Below, piece after piece: positions 27,269-35,179 of a stretch of DNA of 64,000 bases. Source of the DNA: Bog-473 sp963779735 (GTDB taxonomy: Bacteria > Actinomycetota > Acidimicrobiia > Acidimicrobiales > RAAP-2). The position numbers were made by a program, and so were the translations under genes. Numbering within the stretch: position 1 is the first letter of the stretch; each line of letters opens with the position of its first letter. The stretch is from contig CAVZZJ010000012.1 in NCBI GenBank assembly GCA_963779735.1, positions 1 to 64,000 on the forward strand, read 5' to 3'. The notes beneath the pieces were generated by a model. It ran no database searches and was not told where the DNA came from. It was given only the letters and a program-made list of their open reading frames with translations.

Positions 27269-27574
27269 GTGATCACCAAAGCAGGCTTGCGACTGAGCAG
27301 TGTCGTCTGCGACACCGAGGTCATCGTCATAAAGGCTCCGCCGGACGATCTGGACCTGCGCTGCGGCGGCCAACCGATGGTGGAGCTGGGAGACGCCACC
27401 CGCAGCGGGGCGCCCGTGGCCCCGTTCGACGCCGGCACGCTCATCGGCAAGCGTTACGCCACCGACGATCCGGCCGTCGAGGTCCTCTGCACCAAGCCGG
27501 GCAGTGGATCCCTCTCCATCGGTGAGGTTCTCCTCCCGGTCAAGTCCGCCGCGCCACTCCCGTCCTCGGACTGA
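27269..27574 (+). CDS. Small conserved protein with Cys motifs, unknown function
   Basis: A 101-residue protein I cannot assign. Features: SSVVCDTEVIVIKAP near the N-terminus, LRCGGQPMVEL in the middle, VLCTKPGSGSLSIG later, and a PLPSSD end. Three Cys in short conserved-looking contexts suggest metal binding or a redox role. I recall similar small proteins beside acyl-CoA ligase genes in actinobacteria, but not a function. GTG 27269 has GGGAGG 10 nt upstream. The frame is open far upstream through the TetR gene, but that part is a shadow. Confidence 0.65.
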   Translation: MITKAGLRLSSVVCDTEVIVIKAPPDDLDLRCGGQPMVELGDATRSGAPVAPFDAGTLIGKRYATDDPAVEVLCTKPGSGSLSIGEVLLPVKSAAPLPSSD

Positions 27575-27616
27575 GGACCGGGGTCGTCCCTCCGGGTGAC
27601 GATGCAATAGAGTCGG

Positions 27617-27673
27617 GCGGCACACACAGCGGCACACACAGCGGCAGACCACGGCTGCACACCACGGCTGCAC
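27617..27673 (+). repeat. Two adjacent tandem duplications (12 bp and 13 bp)
   Basis: GCGGCACACACA occurs twice (27617-27640), and ACCACGGCTGCAC twice (27648-27673), just upstream of the MaoC subunit gene. Two unrelated duplications side by side in one short leader are unusual. Confidence 0.85.
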
Positions 27674-27706
27674 ACGGAGGCGGCACGAGCGCGAGAAGGG
27701 GGCACG

Positions 27707-28159
27707 TTGACCGAGACGGAGGACAAGGGGGCTCGCGCGCCGTTCAAGATGCACGTCGAGCTGGGGAAGATTCGGGAGTTCGCCCGGGCCACGAAGTCGA
27801 AGAACCCCGAGTACCTGGGGGACGAGGAGCCGGTGGCGCCCACGACGTTCCTGTGCACCGCCGGCTTCTGGATGCCCGAGGTCGTCACCCCGGCCGGTGA
27901 CGGCGGATCGGGTTACGAGCGAATCCTGCACGGTGGGACGGAGTACACCTTCTACGGCCCACCGCCGAAGGCCGGCACCGTGTTGTACGTCACACAGAGG
28001 CCGGGCCCTTCGTGGGAGAAGACCGGGCGCCGCGGCGGCGCCATGAAGTTCAGCGAGAGCATCATGGAGTACCGCGACGAGGCGGGCAACCTGGTGGCCG
28101 AGACGCGGAACACCGTCATCGAGACCGAGCAGGCTCCGACGATGGAGGCGGGCGCATGA
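27707..28159 (+). CDS. MaoC-like dehydratase subunit A (N-terminal FAS1-type)
   Basis: A 150-residue hot-dog protein with the pattern of the non-catalytic or partner half of two-subunit hydratases such as mycobacterial HadA. Seen: VELGKIREFARATKSKNPEY, PTTFLCTAGFW and ERILHGGTEYTFYGPP. The start is TTG 27707 with GAGAAGGGGG upstream. Its TGA overlaps the ATG of the next gene (ATGA), so both subunits are probably made in equal amounts. Acts on an enoyl-CoA in beta-oxidation by inference. Confidence 0.87.
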   Translation: MTETEDKGARAPFKMHVELGKIREFARATKSKNPEYLGDEEPVAPTTFLCTAGFWMPEVVTPAGDGGSGYERILHGGTEYTFYGPPPKAGTVLYVTQRPGPSWEKTGRRGGAMKFSESIMEYRDEAGNLVAETRNTVIETEQAPTMEAGA

Positions 28160-28575
28160 CGACTCCCCGCACCGTCGAGCTGGCCGAGGGAACCGAGCTG
28201 ACCCCCTTCGTCGACAAGCCGCTCACCGTCACCGACTTCGTCCGCTACCAGGGCGCGTCGGGCGACATGAACCCCGCCCACCACGACACCGAGTTCGCGC
28301 AGCGGGCCGGCTTCCCTACCCCCTTCGCCGTCGGCATGCTCCAAGCGGGGGTCCTGGCCACCTACCTCACCGACCACTTCGGGGCGTCGGCGGTCCGGCA
28401 CTTCAAGGTCCAGTGGAGGGAGCAGGCGTGGCCGGGCGACGTCCTGACCTACGCCGCCAAGATCGTCGCCGTGCGCGAGGAGGACGGGCAGCGCCTCGTC
28501 GACCTGGAGGCCACGGTGACCCGGCAGACCGGCGGTGTCCACCTGCTGGGCTGGGCCACCTTCGTCGTGGACTGA
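28156..28575 (+). CDS. MaoC-like dehydratase subunit B (catalytic half)
   Basis: A 139-residue hot-dog protein with the hydratase-2 motif: YQGASGDMNPAHHD, where the Asp and His act in catalysis. FPTPFAVGMLQAGVLATYL and KVQWREQAWPGD follow the usual family pattern. It overlaps the upstream subunit gene by ATGA. Together they resemble HadA/HadB or the steroid-degradation hydratase pairs, though the substrate is not visible. It faces the acyl-CoA dehydrogenase pair on the other strand. Confidence 0.9.
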   Translation: MTTPRTVELAEGTELTPFVDKPLTVTDFVRYQGASGDMNPAHHDTEFAQRAGFPTPFAVGMLQAGVLATYLTDHFGASAVRHFKVQWREQAWPGDVLTYAAKIVAVREEDGQRLVDLEATVTRQTGGVHLLGWATFVVD

Positions 28576-28583
28576 GCTCCGAG

Positions 28584-29858
28584 CTAGCCCGTAGGCCTCG
28601 GGGCCGCCGTGTTGTGGCGGACCTCGTCGAAGGGCCGGTCCTTGTCCGCGGCGTACTCGCGGGGCATCCCCAGTACCCGCTCGCTGATGATGTTGCGCTG
28701 CATCTCGTTGCTGCCCCCGCCCAGGCTGCCCCCCTGGCGCATGAGGAACTCGATCCCCTTGTGCCCCGCCAGTTCGCCGTCCTCCCACACGGCGGCCCCC
28801 GCACCGGCGATCTCGAGGGCTATGTCGGTGAGGCGCTCGCCGCTGGTGGCGCCGTAGAGGCGCATCATCGACCCGGCGGGGGCGGGGTACCGGCCTGCTG
28901 CGATCGCCTTGGTGACCCGGCCGATGAGCTGGCCGTTGACCACGTCGCTCACACGCGCCTCGGCCAGCAGCTGGCGGACGCGGGGATCGCCCGTGCGCCC
29001 GGTGGCCCGGGCCAGCGCGACCAGATCGCTGCGGCCCATCCCGCGGTCCCCCCGACCGCCATGGATGCCGCTGGTGTAGGGCGAGCCACCCCCGACGGCG
29101 TCGCGCTCGTGTTGCAGCAGCCGCGTGGCCACCGTCCAGCCGTCGTCGACCTCACCCAGCACGTTCTCGGCCGGGATGGCCACGTCGTCGAAGAACTCCT
29201 GGCAGAACTCGTTCGCCCCGTTGACCATCTTGATCTGCTGCACCTCTATGCCCGGCTGGTGCACCTTCACGATGAAGCAGGTGAGGCCGCGGTGCTTCGG
29301 CACGTGCCACTCGGTGCGGGCCAGGCACAACGCGTAGTCGGCCCGGAACGCGCCCGAGCTCCAGATCTTTGACCCGTTCAGGATGAAGACGTCGCCGTCG
29401 CGGGTGGCCCGGGTGACCAGGCCGGCCAGGTCCGAGCCCCCCGAGGGCTCCGAGAGGAACTGCACCCACAGCTCCTCGCCGGTGAGGATCTTGGGGATGT
29501 GCGCCCGCTTCTGCTCCTCGGTCCCGAAGTCGAGCAGGGTCGGTGCCAGGATGGAGAAGGTGGGGGTGTTGAACACCACGGGCATCTCGTAGGGCACCGA
29601 CTCCTGGGTGAACGCCGACTGGTGGGCCCGGCTCAGACCCAGTCCCCCGTACTCCTTGGGGAAGCAGATCCCGGCGAAGCCACCGTCGAACAGCGTCCGC
29701 TGCAGCTCGCGCGCCCGGATGCCCATCTCGTCGAGGGCCATGAGCTGGGAGTTCGTCCGCCCGTCCAGAGTGGGCAGGTTCTGGGCCAGCCAGGCGCGGG
29801 CCCGGAGCCGGAACTCCTCGACGCCCTCCGCCTCTCCCGCCGCGGTGTCAGCGACCAT
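28584..29858 (-). CDS. Acyl-CoA dehydrogenase, large member of a pair
   Basis: A 424-residue acyl-CoA dehydrogenase. It shows FPKEYGGLGLS, WVQFLSEPSGGSDLAGLVT, ILNGSKIWSSGAF, and a C-terminal GGSLGGGSNEMQRNIISERVLG, with Gly where MCAD has its catalytic Glu. ATG 29858 overlaps the 3' end of the partner gene by 11 bp. The pair resembles the two-gene dehydrogenases of steroid side-chain oxidation that form mixed tetramers; that assembly is inference. Confidence 0.9.
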   Translation of the reverse strand: MVADTAAGEAEGVEEFRLRARAWLAQNLPTLDGRTNSQLMALDEMGIRARELQRTLFDGGFAGICFPKEYGGLGLSRAHQSAFTQESVPYEMPVVFNTPTFSILAPTLLDFGTEEQKRAHIPKILTGEELWVQFLSEPSGGSDLAGLVTRATRDGDVFILNGSKIWSSGAFRADYALCLARTEWHVPKHRGLTCFIVKVHQPGIEVQQIKMVNGANEFCQEFFDDVAIPAENVLGEVDDGWTVATRLLQHERDAVGGGSPYTSGIHGGRGDRGMGRSDLVALARATGRTGDPRVRQLLAEARVSDVVNGQLIGRVTKAIAAGRYPAPAGSMMRLYGATSGERLTDIALEIAGAGAAVWEDGELAGHKGIEFLMRQGGSLGGGSNEMQRNIISERVLGMPREYAADKDRPFDEVRHNTAAPRPTG

Positions 29859-30996
29859 CGGTCTCCCCCAGTCCAAGCGTCCCGACGATGCGTTCCCGGT
29901 GCTCGTGCGGTGTCCCGAAGACGGCTCGGTCCTGCACGACCCGCCGGAGGTAGAGGTGCAGGTCGTGGTCCCAGGTGACCCCGATGCCACCGTGCAGCTG
30001 GACGCAGTCTTGCAGGATCATCGGCGCGCGGTCGCCGATGTAGGACTTGGCCACGCTCACCAACTCGAACGAGCCCTCCGAGCGGCCGTCGACCGCCCGG
30101 GCGGCCGCAGCGGCCGTGGCCAGCGACGCCTCGGCCCACACCTTCATGTCGGCGAAGCGGTGCTTGAGGGCCTGGTACGAGGCGAGCGGGCGGCCGAAGG
30201 AGTAGCGGTCGAACGAGTACTCGAGCGTGAAGGCGAGGACGCGGTCGACGATCCCGGCCATGGAGGCGCACTGGAGGGCGACGGCCAGCTCGAAGAGGCG
30301 CTCGATCTGTCCCGCCGCTCCGCCCACCTCGCCCAGCACCGAGTCGGCCGGGAGGGCGACGCCCTCGAAGGCCACGGTGGCGAACCGCCGGACCAGGTCG
30401 ATGCTCTCGACCGGGGACACGGTCACGCCCGGAGCGTCCGCCCGGACGATGCACTGGGTGGGCTCGCCGTCGACCAGGACGGCCACGACGAAGAAGTCGG
30501 CCTCGCCCGCCGCCTCGGCCACCCCCTTCCGGCCCGAGAGCACGAGCTCCCCGCCCTGCCGGGTCGCTTCGAGGGTGACGGCGCCGGGCAGGGCGGAGCC
30601 GCCCGGCTCACCGAGGCACCAGGTGGCGACGGACTCGCCGCTGAGCAGACGGGGCAGGTACGCCGCCCGCTGCGCCTCGGTCCCGAACTCGGCCAGCGCG
30701 GCGGCCACCACGTTGGTCGGGAGCAGGGGGCCGGGCGACACCCATCTCCCCATCTCCTCGGCGACCAGGGTCAGGTCCACCAGGCCGCGGCCCGACACGC
30801 TGCCGCCCCCGTCCTCCTCCGGCACCAGCAGCGAGGTCCACCCGAGCTCGGCGCCCTGGCGCCACCAGGCGGCCGGATAGCCGGCGGGCTCCTTGTCGGC
30901 CCACTCGCGGACCGTGGGCAGGGGGCTCGTCCGCTCCAGGAACTTGGCCGTCGTCTCGCGGAACAGCTCCTGGTCCTCTGTCAGATCTATCTCCAC
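29848..30996 (-). CDS. Acyl-CoA dehydrogenase, small member of a pair
   Basis: A 382-residue acyl-CoA dehydrogenase-like protein paired with the downstream gene. Its substrate/FAD segment is diverged (WCLGEPGGSALPG) and the NGxKxW segment reads SGRKGVAEAAGEADF. The C-terminal QLHGGIGVTWDHDLHLYLRR is typical of the partner subunits in FadE pairs. GTG 30996 has AAAGGA 8 nt upstream. It probably contributes part of the FAD site in a heteromer rather than acting alone. Confidence 0.88.
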   Translation of the reverse strand: MEIDLTEDQELFRETTAKFLERTSPLPTVREWADKEPAGYPAAWWRQGAELGWTSLLVPEEDGGGSVSGRGLVDLTLVAEEMGRWVSPGPLLPTNVVAAALAEFGTEAQRAAYLPRLLSGESVATWCLGEPGGSALPGAVTLEATRQGGELVLSGRKGVAEAAGEADFFVVAVLVDGEPTQCIVRADAPGVTVSPVESIDLVRRFATVAFEGVALPADSVLGEVGGAAGQIERLFELAVALQCASMAGIVDRVLAFTLEYSFDRYSFGRPLASYQALKHRFADMKVWAEASLATAAAAARAVDGRSEGSFELVSVAKSYIGDRAPMILQDCVQLHGGIGVTWDHDLHLYLRRVVQDRAVFGTPHEHRERIVGTLGLGETDGR

Positions 30997-31029
30997 TCGC
31001 TCATCCTTTCCGGGCCGCCGGCGTCCCGC

Positions 31030-32214
31030 CTACGCCTGCCACCTGAGGGGCAGCGTGTCGACCTGGCGCAGCCCGAACATGAAGTTGAGCTCGGTCCCGG
31101 GCACGATCTCGTAGTCGGGAATGCGGCGGTGCCACTCCCGCAACGTGGTCCGCAGCTCCAGACGGGCCAGGTGCGAGCCGAGGCAACGATGGACCCCGGC
31201 GCCGAACGCCAGGTGCTTGGAGTTGCGGGTGAGGATGACGTCGTAGGCGTCGGCGAGCTCCCGCTCGTCGGTGTTGGCCGACCCGACGCTGATGCCGACG
31301 TGATCGCCCTTGTGCATGGGGCACCCGCCCAGCTCTACGTCCTCGGTGAGCACCCGCGGCACCCCGGTGACCGGCGTCTCCCAGCGCAGGAGCTCCTCGA
31401 CGGCGCTCGGGATGACCGCCGGGTCCTCCACGATCAGCTTGCGCTGCTCGGGGTGCTGGGCCAGGTAGGCGAAGAAGCACTCCAGTGCGTCGGTCACCGT
31501 ATCGAGGCCGGCCAGGAGGAACAGGAAGCAGATGCCGAGGATCTCGTCGTCGGTCAGCCGGTCGCCCCCCACCTCGGCGACGGCGAACATGCTGAGCAGG
31601 TCGTCCTGGGGCTTCTTGCGCCGGTCGGCCAGGGCCTCGGCGAAGAAGCGCTCGACCTCCCTCGCATTGACCAGCTGCGCCGCCCTGATCTCGTCCATGT
31701 CGGTGCCGGCAGGACGCAGGATGCCGTCCTTCATCGCCAGGAACATCTGCAGATCCGAGACGGGGAGCCCGAGCAGCCGCAGGAACACCGAGGAGGGAAG
31801 CGGCTCGGCCAGCGCCGTGGTGAACTCGCAGGACCCCTCGCCGATGAACCGGTCGATGAGCTCGTTGACCAGCAGCGCGATGTCGGGCTCAATGAGGTTC
31901 ATCCGCTTCGGGGCGAAGATCGGATCGAGCAGCTTGCGGTATTTGGAGTGTTCGGGCGGGTCCACCTGCAGCGGGATGAGCGGCACCGACTGGCCGAGGT
32001 CGACCGCCTCCATGGCCGAGGAGAAGATCTCGGGATGCTGGAAGGCGAACTCGACCTCACGCCGGCCCATGAGCGACCAACCCCCGAAGGGGCCGGGGAC
32101 GACCGCCCCCGCCGCCCGGGCCACCTTGTAGAAGGCCTGCGGGTTGCGACCCGTCTCGGGGTCGGTGAAGAGGTTGGTGTCGAAGGGTTCCTGCGCCAGA
32201 TCCTGCACGTCCAC
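31030..32214 (-). CDS. Cytochrome P450
   Basis: A 394-residue soluble bacterial P450. The I-helix oxygen motif is LLAGLDTVTDAL, the E-x-x-R pair lies in EELLRW, and the haem ligand Cys is in FGAGVHRCLGSHLARLELR near residue 341. Start GTG 32214. It is the upstream gene of the leftward run that includes the dehydrogenase pair, so hydroxylation of the same substrate is plausible. A single-cluster ferredoxin gene lies at 15.1 kb; no ferredoxin reductase is in the window. Confidence 0.93.
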   Translation of the reverse strand: MDVQDLAQEPFDTNLFTDPETGRNPQAFYKVARAAGAVVPGPFGGWSLMGRREVEFAFQHPEIFSSAMEAVDLGQSVPLIPLQVDPPEHSKYRKLLDPIFAPKRMNLIEPDIALLVNELIDRFIGEGSCEFTTALAEPLPSSVFLRLLGLPVSDLQMFLAMKDGILRPAGTDMDEIRAAQLVNAREVERFFAEALADRRKKPQDDLLSMFAVAEVGGDRLTDDEILGICFLFLLAGLDTVTDALECFFAYLAQHPEQRKLIVEDPAVIPSAVEELLRWETPVTGVPRVLTEDVELGGCPMHKGDHVGISVGSANTDERELADAYDVILTRNSKHLAFGAGVHRCLGSHLARLELRTTLREWHRRIPDYEIVPGTELNFMFGLRQVDTLPLRWQA

Positions 32215-32378
32215 GGGGCCCCCTGTTCAATGTGTTTCCGTTCCGGGCCCATGGTCGAGGGCAACGGAGGAGCGGTGTTTTTCAAGGTAGCACGTCCGTT
32301 CTCGGCGCCGACCGGCACGTCGATGGCAGGTCGCTGCCGCTGATGCCAGACTGACCCGGACCGTACGGGGGGAACGCG

Positions 32379-32831
32379 ATGACCGACCATGCGACGACGG
32401 AGCACTCCACGACCGTCGTGGTGCTGCCGGAGCTCACCGACCGCAACCGCCACTTCTGGCAGGGAGGGCAGATCGGGAAGCTCGTCCTGCTCCGCTGCCG
32501 GGACTGCGGCTACTACCTCCATCCCCCCATCCCGGTCTGCCCCCGCGACGGGTCCAAGAACCTGGCACCCGAGGCGGTCAGCGGGCGGGCCACGTTGGCC
32601 ACCTACACCGTGAACCACCACCCGTGGATCCCCGGGTTGGAGTTGCCCTACGTCGTGGCCCTGGTCGAGATCGTCGAACAGCCCGAGCTCCGATTGACCA
32701 CCAACCTGGTCGGCTGCGCACTCGAGGAGATCCGCCCGGGCATGGCGGTCCGGGTGCTCTTCCGGCACATTGAGGACGCTCGCGGCGACGTGTGGTTGCC
32801 GCTGTTCGAGCCGGATCGGGACCAGCGATGA
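32379..32831 (+). CDS. DUF35 OB-fold/zinc-ribbon acyl-CoA-associated protein
   Basis: A 150-residue DUF35 protein. These have an N-terminal zinc ribbon and an OB-fold and bind thiolase-like partners, as in the Ltp2/DUF35 aldolases of steroid side-chain breakdown. The ribbon reads LLRCRDCGYYLHPPIPVCPRDGS: three of four expected Cys are present and the fourth is Asp. The OB part includes TYTVNHHPWIPGLELPY. GGGGGGAA precedes ATG 32379. The stop touches an ATG that would start the thiolase-like partner (ATGA at 32828). Confidence 0.9.
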   Translation: MTDHATTEHSTTVVVLPELTDRNRHFWQGGQIGKLVLLRCRDCGYYLHPPIPVCPRDGSKNLAPEAVSGRATLATYTVNHHPWIPGLELPYVVALVEIVEQPELRLTTNLVGCALEEIRPGMAVRVLFRHIEDARGDVWLPLFEPDRDQR

Positions 32832-33002
32832 GCGGAGGCGCAGGCGCAGGCGCGGGCGGGGGCGACCGGGCGCGGGAACCGGGCGGAGAAGCAGTGTGCC
32901 ATCTCGGGCATCGGCCAGTCCGACATCGGGCGCCGGCTCGGCCGAGATCCCCTGGAGCTGACGCTCGATGCCTGCTACGCCGCCATCGCCGACGCCGGAC
33001 TC
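32828..33002 (+). other. Displaced 5' end of the thiolase-like gene (frame break)
   Basis: The expected start ATG 32828 overlaps the DUF35 stop but is out of frame with the thiolase-like sequence, whose N-terminal residues (CAISGIGQSDIGRRL onward) are readable from about 32895 in the next frame with no start codon. Removing one G from the G5 run at 32858-32862 would join them. Either a sequencing slip or a real 1-bp insertion. Confidence 0.7.
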
Positions 33003-34112
33003 GTGTCCTCGGACATAGACGGCCTCTCGACCTATCCGGGCATGATGTCCCAACCCAAGGGGTTCACCGGTTCGAGCGCCTATGAGGCGATGGACGCCAT
33101 GCGCCTGCAGGTCAACTGGTTCGACAGCGGCGTGGAGACCTCGGGCCAGCTGGGATCCGTGATGAAGGCCATCCTGGCGGTCGCCGCCGGCATGGCCGAC
33201 CACGTCCTGTGCTTCCGCTCGGTGTGGGAGGGCAGCGCGCAGGGCAGCGGCGGGCGGGCCAGCCTCGGCCCGGGCGGTGCCGGCGGCGGCGGGGGCGGAG
33301 GCGGGGCGGCGGCGGGCGGGCGGCGCGTCACGATCTACGCCCCGGAGTTCCAGCAGTACCAGCTGCCGTTCGGCTCGGCGGGGGCGCCCATCTGGGTGGC
33401 CCTGTACGCCCAGGCCCACATGGACCGCTACGGGGTCGTTTCGGAGCAGCTGGCCCAGATCGCCCTCAACGGCCGGCGCAACGCGGGCCTGAACCCCAAC
33501 GCCATCTACCGCGACCCCCTCACCCTCGACGACTACTTCAACGGCCGGATGATCACCACCCCCCTGCGGATCTTCGACTGCGACGTGCCCTGCGACGGCG
33601 CCACGGCGGTGGTCGTCTCGCGACGCGAGCTGGCCGAGGAGTTGGCCAAGCCGCCGGTCTACATAGAGGCCATGGGGACAGCCATCCACGACCGGACGAA
33701 CTGGGACCAGCTCCGCGACCTCACCCGCACCGTCGGCACCGATGCCGCCGCCCAGATGTGGGCCCGGACCCCCCTCACCCCGGCCGACGTCGACATGGCC
33801 CAGCTCTACGACGGGTTCAGCTACCTGACCCTGCTCTGGCTGGAGGCGCTCGGTCTGTGCGGCCCGGGCGAGAGCGGGGCGTTCATTGAGGGCGGCACCC
33901 GCATCGCCCGCGACGGTGCCCTCCCCCTCAACACCGCCGGCGGCCAGCTCTCGGCGGGCCGCCTGCACGGCTACGGCTTCCTGCACGAGGCCTGCGTCCA
34001 GCTCCGGGGCGAGGGCGGCGAGCGCCAGGTGGCCCGCCGACCCGAGGTCGTGGCGGTCGCCGCCGGAGGCGGCAACACCTGCGGCTGCCTGCTGGTCACC
34101 TCGGTGGCCTGA
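33003..34112 (+). CDS. Thiolase-like/lipid-transfer (Ltp2-type) protein, 5' frame broken
   Basis: A thiolase-superfamily protein without a standard nucleophile motif, of the type that pairs with DUF35 proteins. The intact frame from GTG 33003 gives 369 residues but lacks about 55 N-terminal residues that lie upstream across a frame break. Seen: FNGRMITTPLRIFDCDVPCDGA, DVDMAQLYDGFSYLTLLWLEALG, HGYGFLHEACVQL and GGGNTCGCLLV. A poly-Gly insert (GGAGGGGGGGGAAAGG) lies near residues 90-105. A retro-aldol role with DUF35 is inferred. Confidence 0.8.
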   Translation: MSSDIDGLSTYPGMMSQPKGFTGSSAYEAMDAMRLQVNWFDSGVETSGQLGSVMKAILAVAAGMADHVLCFRSVWEGSAQGSGGRASLGPGGAGGGGGGGGAAAGGRRVTIYAPEFQQYQLPFGSAGAPIWVALYAQAHMDRYGVVSEQLAQIALNGRRNAGLNPNAIYRDPLTLDDYFNGRMITTPLRIFDCDVPCDGATAVVVSRRELAEELAKPPVYIEAMGTAIHDRTNWDQLRDLTRTVGTDAAAQMWARTPLTPADVDMAQLYDGFSYLTLLWLEALGLCGPGESGAFIEGGTRIARDGALPLNTAGGQLSAGRLHGYGFLHEACVQLRGEGGERQVARRPEVVAVAAGGGNTCGCLLVTSVA

Positions 34113-34150
34113 GCACCGCGCCGGTGGGTGGCCTGAGCACCGCGCCGGTC
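34103..34150 (+). repeat. 24-bp tandem duplication containing the thiolase stop
   Basis: Units at 34103-34126 and 34127-34150 differ only at the last base, and part of a third follows. TGA stops fall at 34110 and 34134, in the same frame, so the tail Val-Ala-stop is repeated downstream. Confidence 0.9.
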
Positions 34151-34171
34151 GGTGGCCCCGCCGGGCGCGGC

Positions 34172-35026
34172 TCAAAAGCGCGAGCGCTCGCCCTCCTTGG
34201 GCCGCTGGGCCTCGGGGAAGTCGCGGATCATGTTGTCCTGCACGAACGAGGCCACCACCTGGCCGTCGTCACTGAAGATGTTGGCCCGGCCGTAGGAGCG
34301 GCCGCGGCCGGCGTAGGGACTCTCCTGCGCGAGCAGGTGCCACTGCGAGGCGTCGATCGGCTCGTGGAAGGTCAGGGTATGGCTGAGGACGCTGGTCGAG
34401 ATCGACACGTGGGACAGCGCCTGTCCGATCCCCTCGTGGGGGCGCATGGCGGTGCCGATGAGGAACCCGTCGGTGGCGTAGGCCAGCAGCGCCTGCCCCA
34501 CTACCCCCTTGGCTTGCGCCCCGGGGAAGCGGACCCAGACGAAGAGCTCCGGGGGACCCACCGCGGCGGGGTCGGAGATGTCGACCTCACCCACCACCCT
34601 GACCTCCCAGAAGCTGCCCTCGGGCGAGCTGCGCGGCGTCGCTTCGGGCTCTCCCACCGGCGGGAGGTCGGCACCGTGGCGGATCAGGTCCGGCTCCACG
34701 GCGCTCAACAGCACCAGGGATCTCGTGCAGAGTCGCTCACCCTGGCGCACCGTCACCGTCGCGCTGGCCAGGGCCCGTCCGGTGTGCATCGCCTCGACCT
34801 CCAGGTCGAGCGGCTTGCTCAGGTCGCCCCCGCGGGCGAACACCGTGTGGATCGACTTGACCTCCTTGGTGGGGTCGATGGTGCCGCCGGCCACGATGGA
34901 CTGGGCCAGCAGCTGACCTCCGAAGACCACCCCTCCCGGTCCCTCGGAGAAGTTCTGCGCCCGGAAGCGGCCCTCCCCGACCGGTTCGAGGTCCAGGACC
35001 TCCAGCAATTCCGACAGCTCTGCCAC
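34172..35026 (-). CDS. Acyl-CoA thioesterase, TesB-like double hot-dog
   Basis: A 284-residue double hot-dog thioesterase of the TesB type, which frees CoA from acyl-CoAs. It begins VAELSELLEVLDLEPVG and shows FGGQLLAQSIVAGG, VKSIHTVFARGG, and in the second half SISTSVLSHTLTFHEPIDA and YGRANIFSDDG. GTG 35026 has GGGAGG 4-5 nt upstream; the open frame extends far upstream only as a shadow of the methyltransferase gene. It is divergent from that gene. Confidence 0.9.
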   Translation of the reverse strand: MAELSELLEVLDLEPVGEGRFRAQNFSEGPGGVVFGGQLLAQSIVAGGTIDPTKEVKSIHTVFARGGDLSKPLDLEVEAMHTGRALASATVTVRQGERLCTRSLVLLSAVEPDLIRHGADLPPVGEPEATPRSSPEGSFWEVRVVGEVDISDPAAVGPPELFVWVRFPGAQAKGVVGQALLAYATDGFLIGTAMRPHEGIGQALSHVSISTSVLSHTLTFHEPIDASQWHLLAQESPYAGRGRSYGRANIFSDDGQVVASFVQDNMIRDFPEAQRPKEGERSRF

Positions 35027-35167
35027 GTTGCCTCCCTCGTCGGTGGAGCTCCGGACCCGCCCGGGGGCCTCCCCCCGCCGAGCCCCTCCCGCACCGACGG
35101 GAGGGCCCCGGGGGATCATGCCACAGGGGGCCGCCACCGGTCCTCCCGTGGCCGGCGGCCGGGGACC

Positions 35168-35173
35168 TACGCT
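35168..35173 (+). promoter_or_regulatory. TACGCT box 6 nt before a GTG start
   Basis: TACGCT at 35168-35173 is followed by six bases and GTG 35180, with no ribosome binding site. The spacing predicts a leaderless transcript. The same box and spacing occur at 41754. Confidence 0.4.
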
Positions 35174-35179
35174 CGTCGG

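Noticed and set aside
29608..32343. Long plus-strand open frame of 911 codons
   Set aside because: It lies antisense to two acyl-CoA dehydrogenases and a P450 with clear motifs. High-GC codon use leaves the opposite strand open; the translation has no domain.
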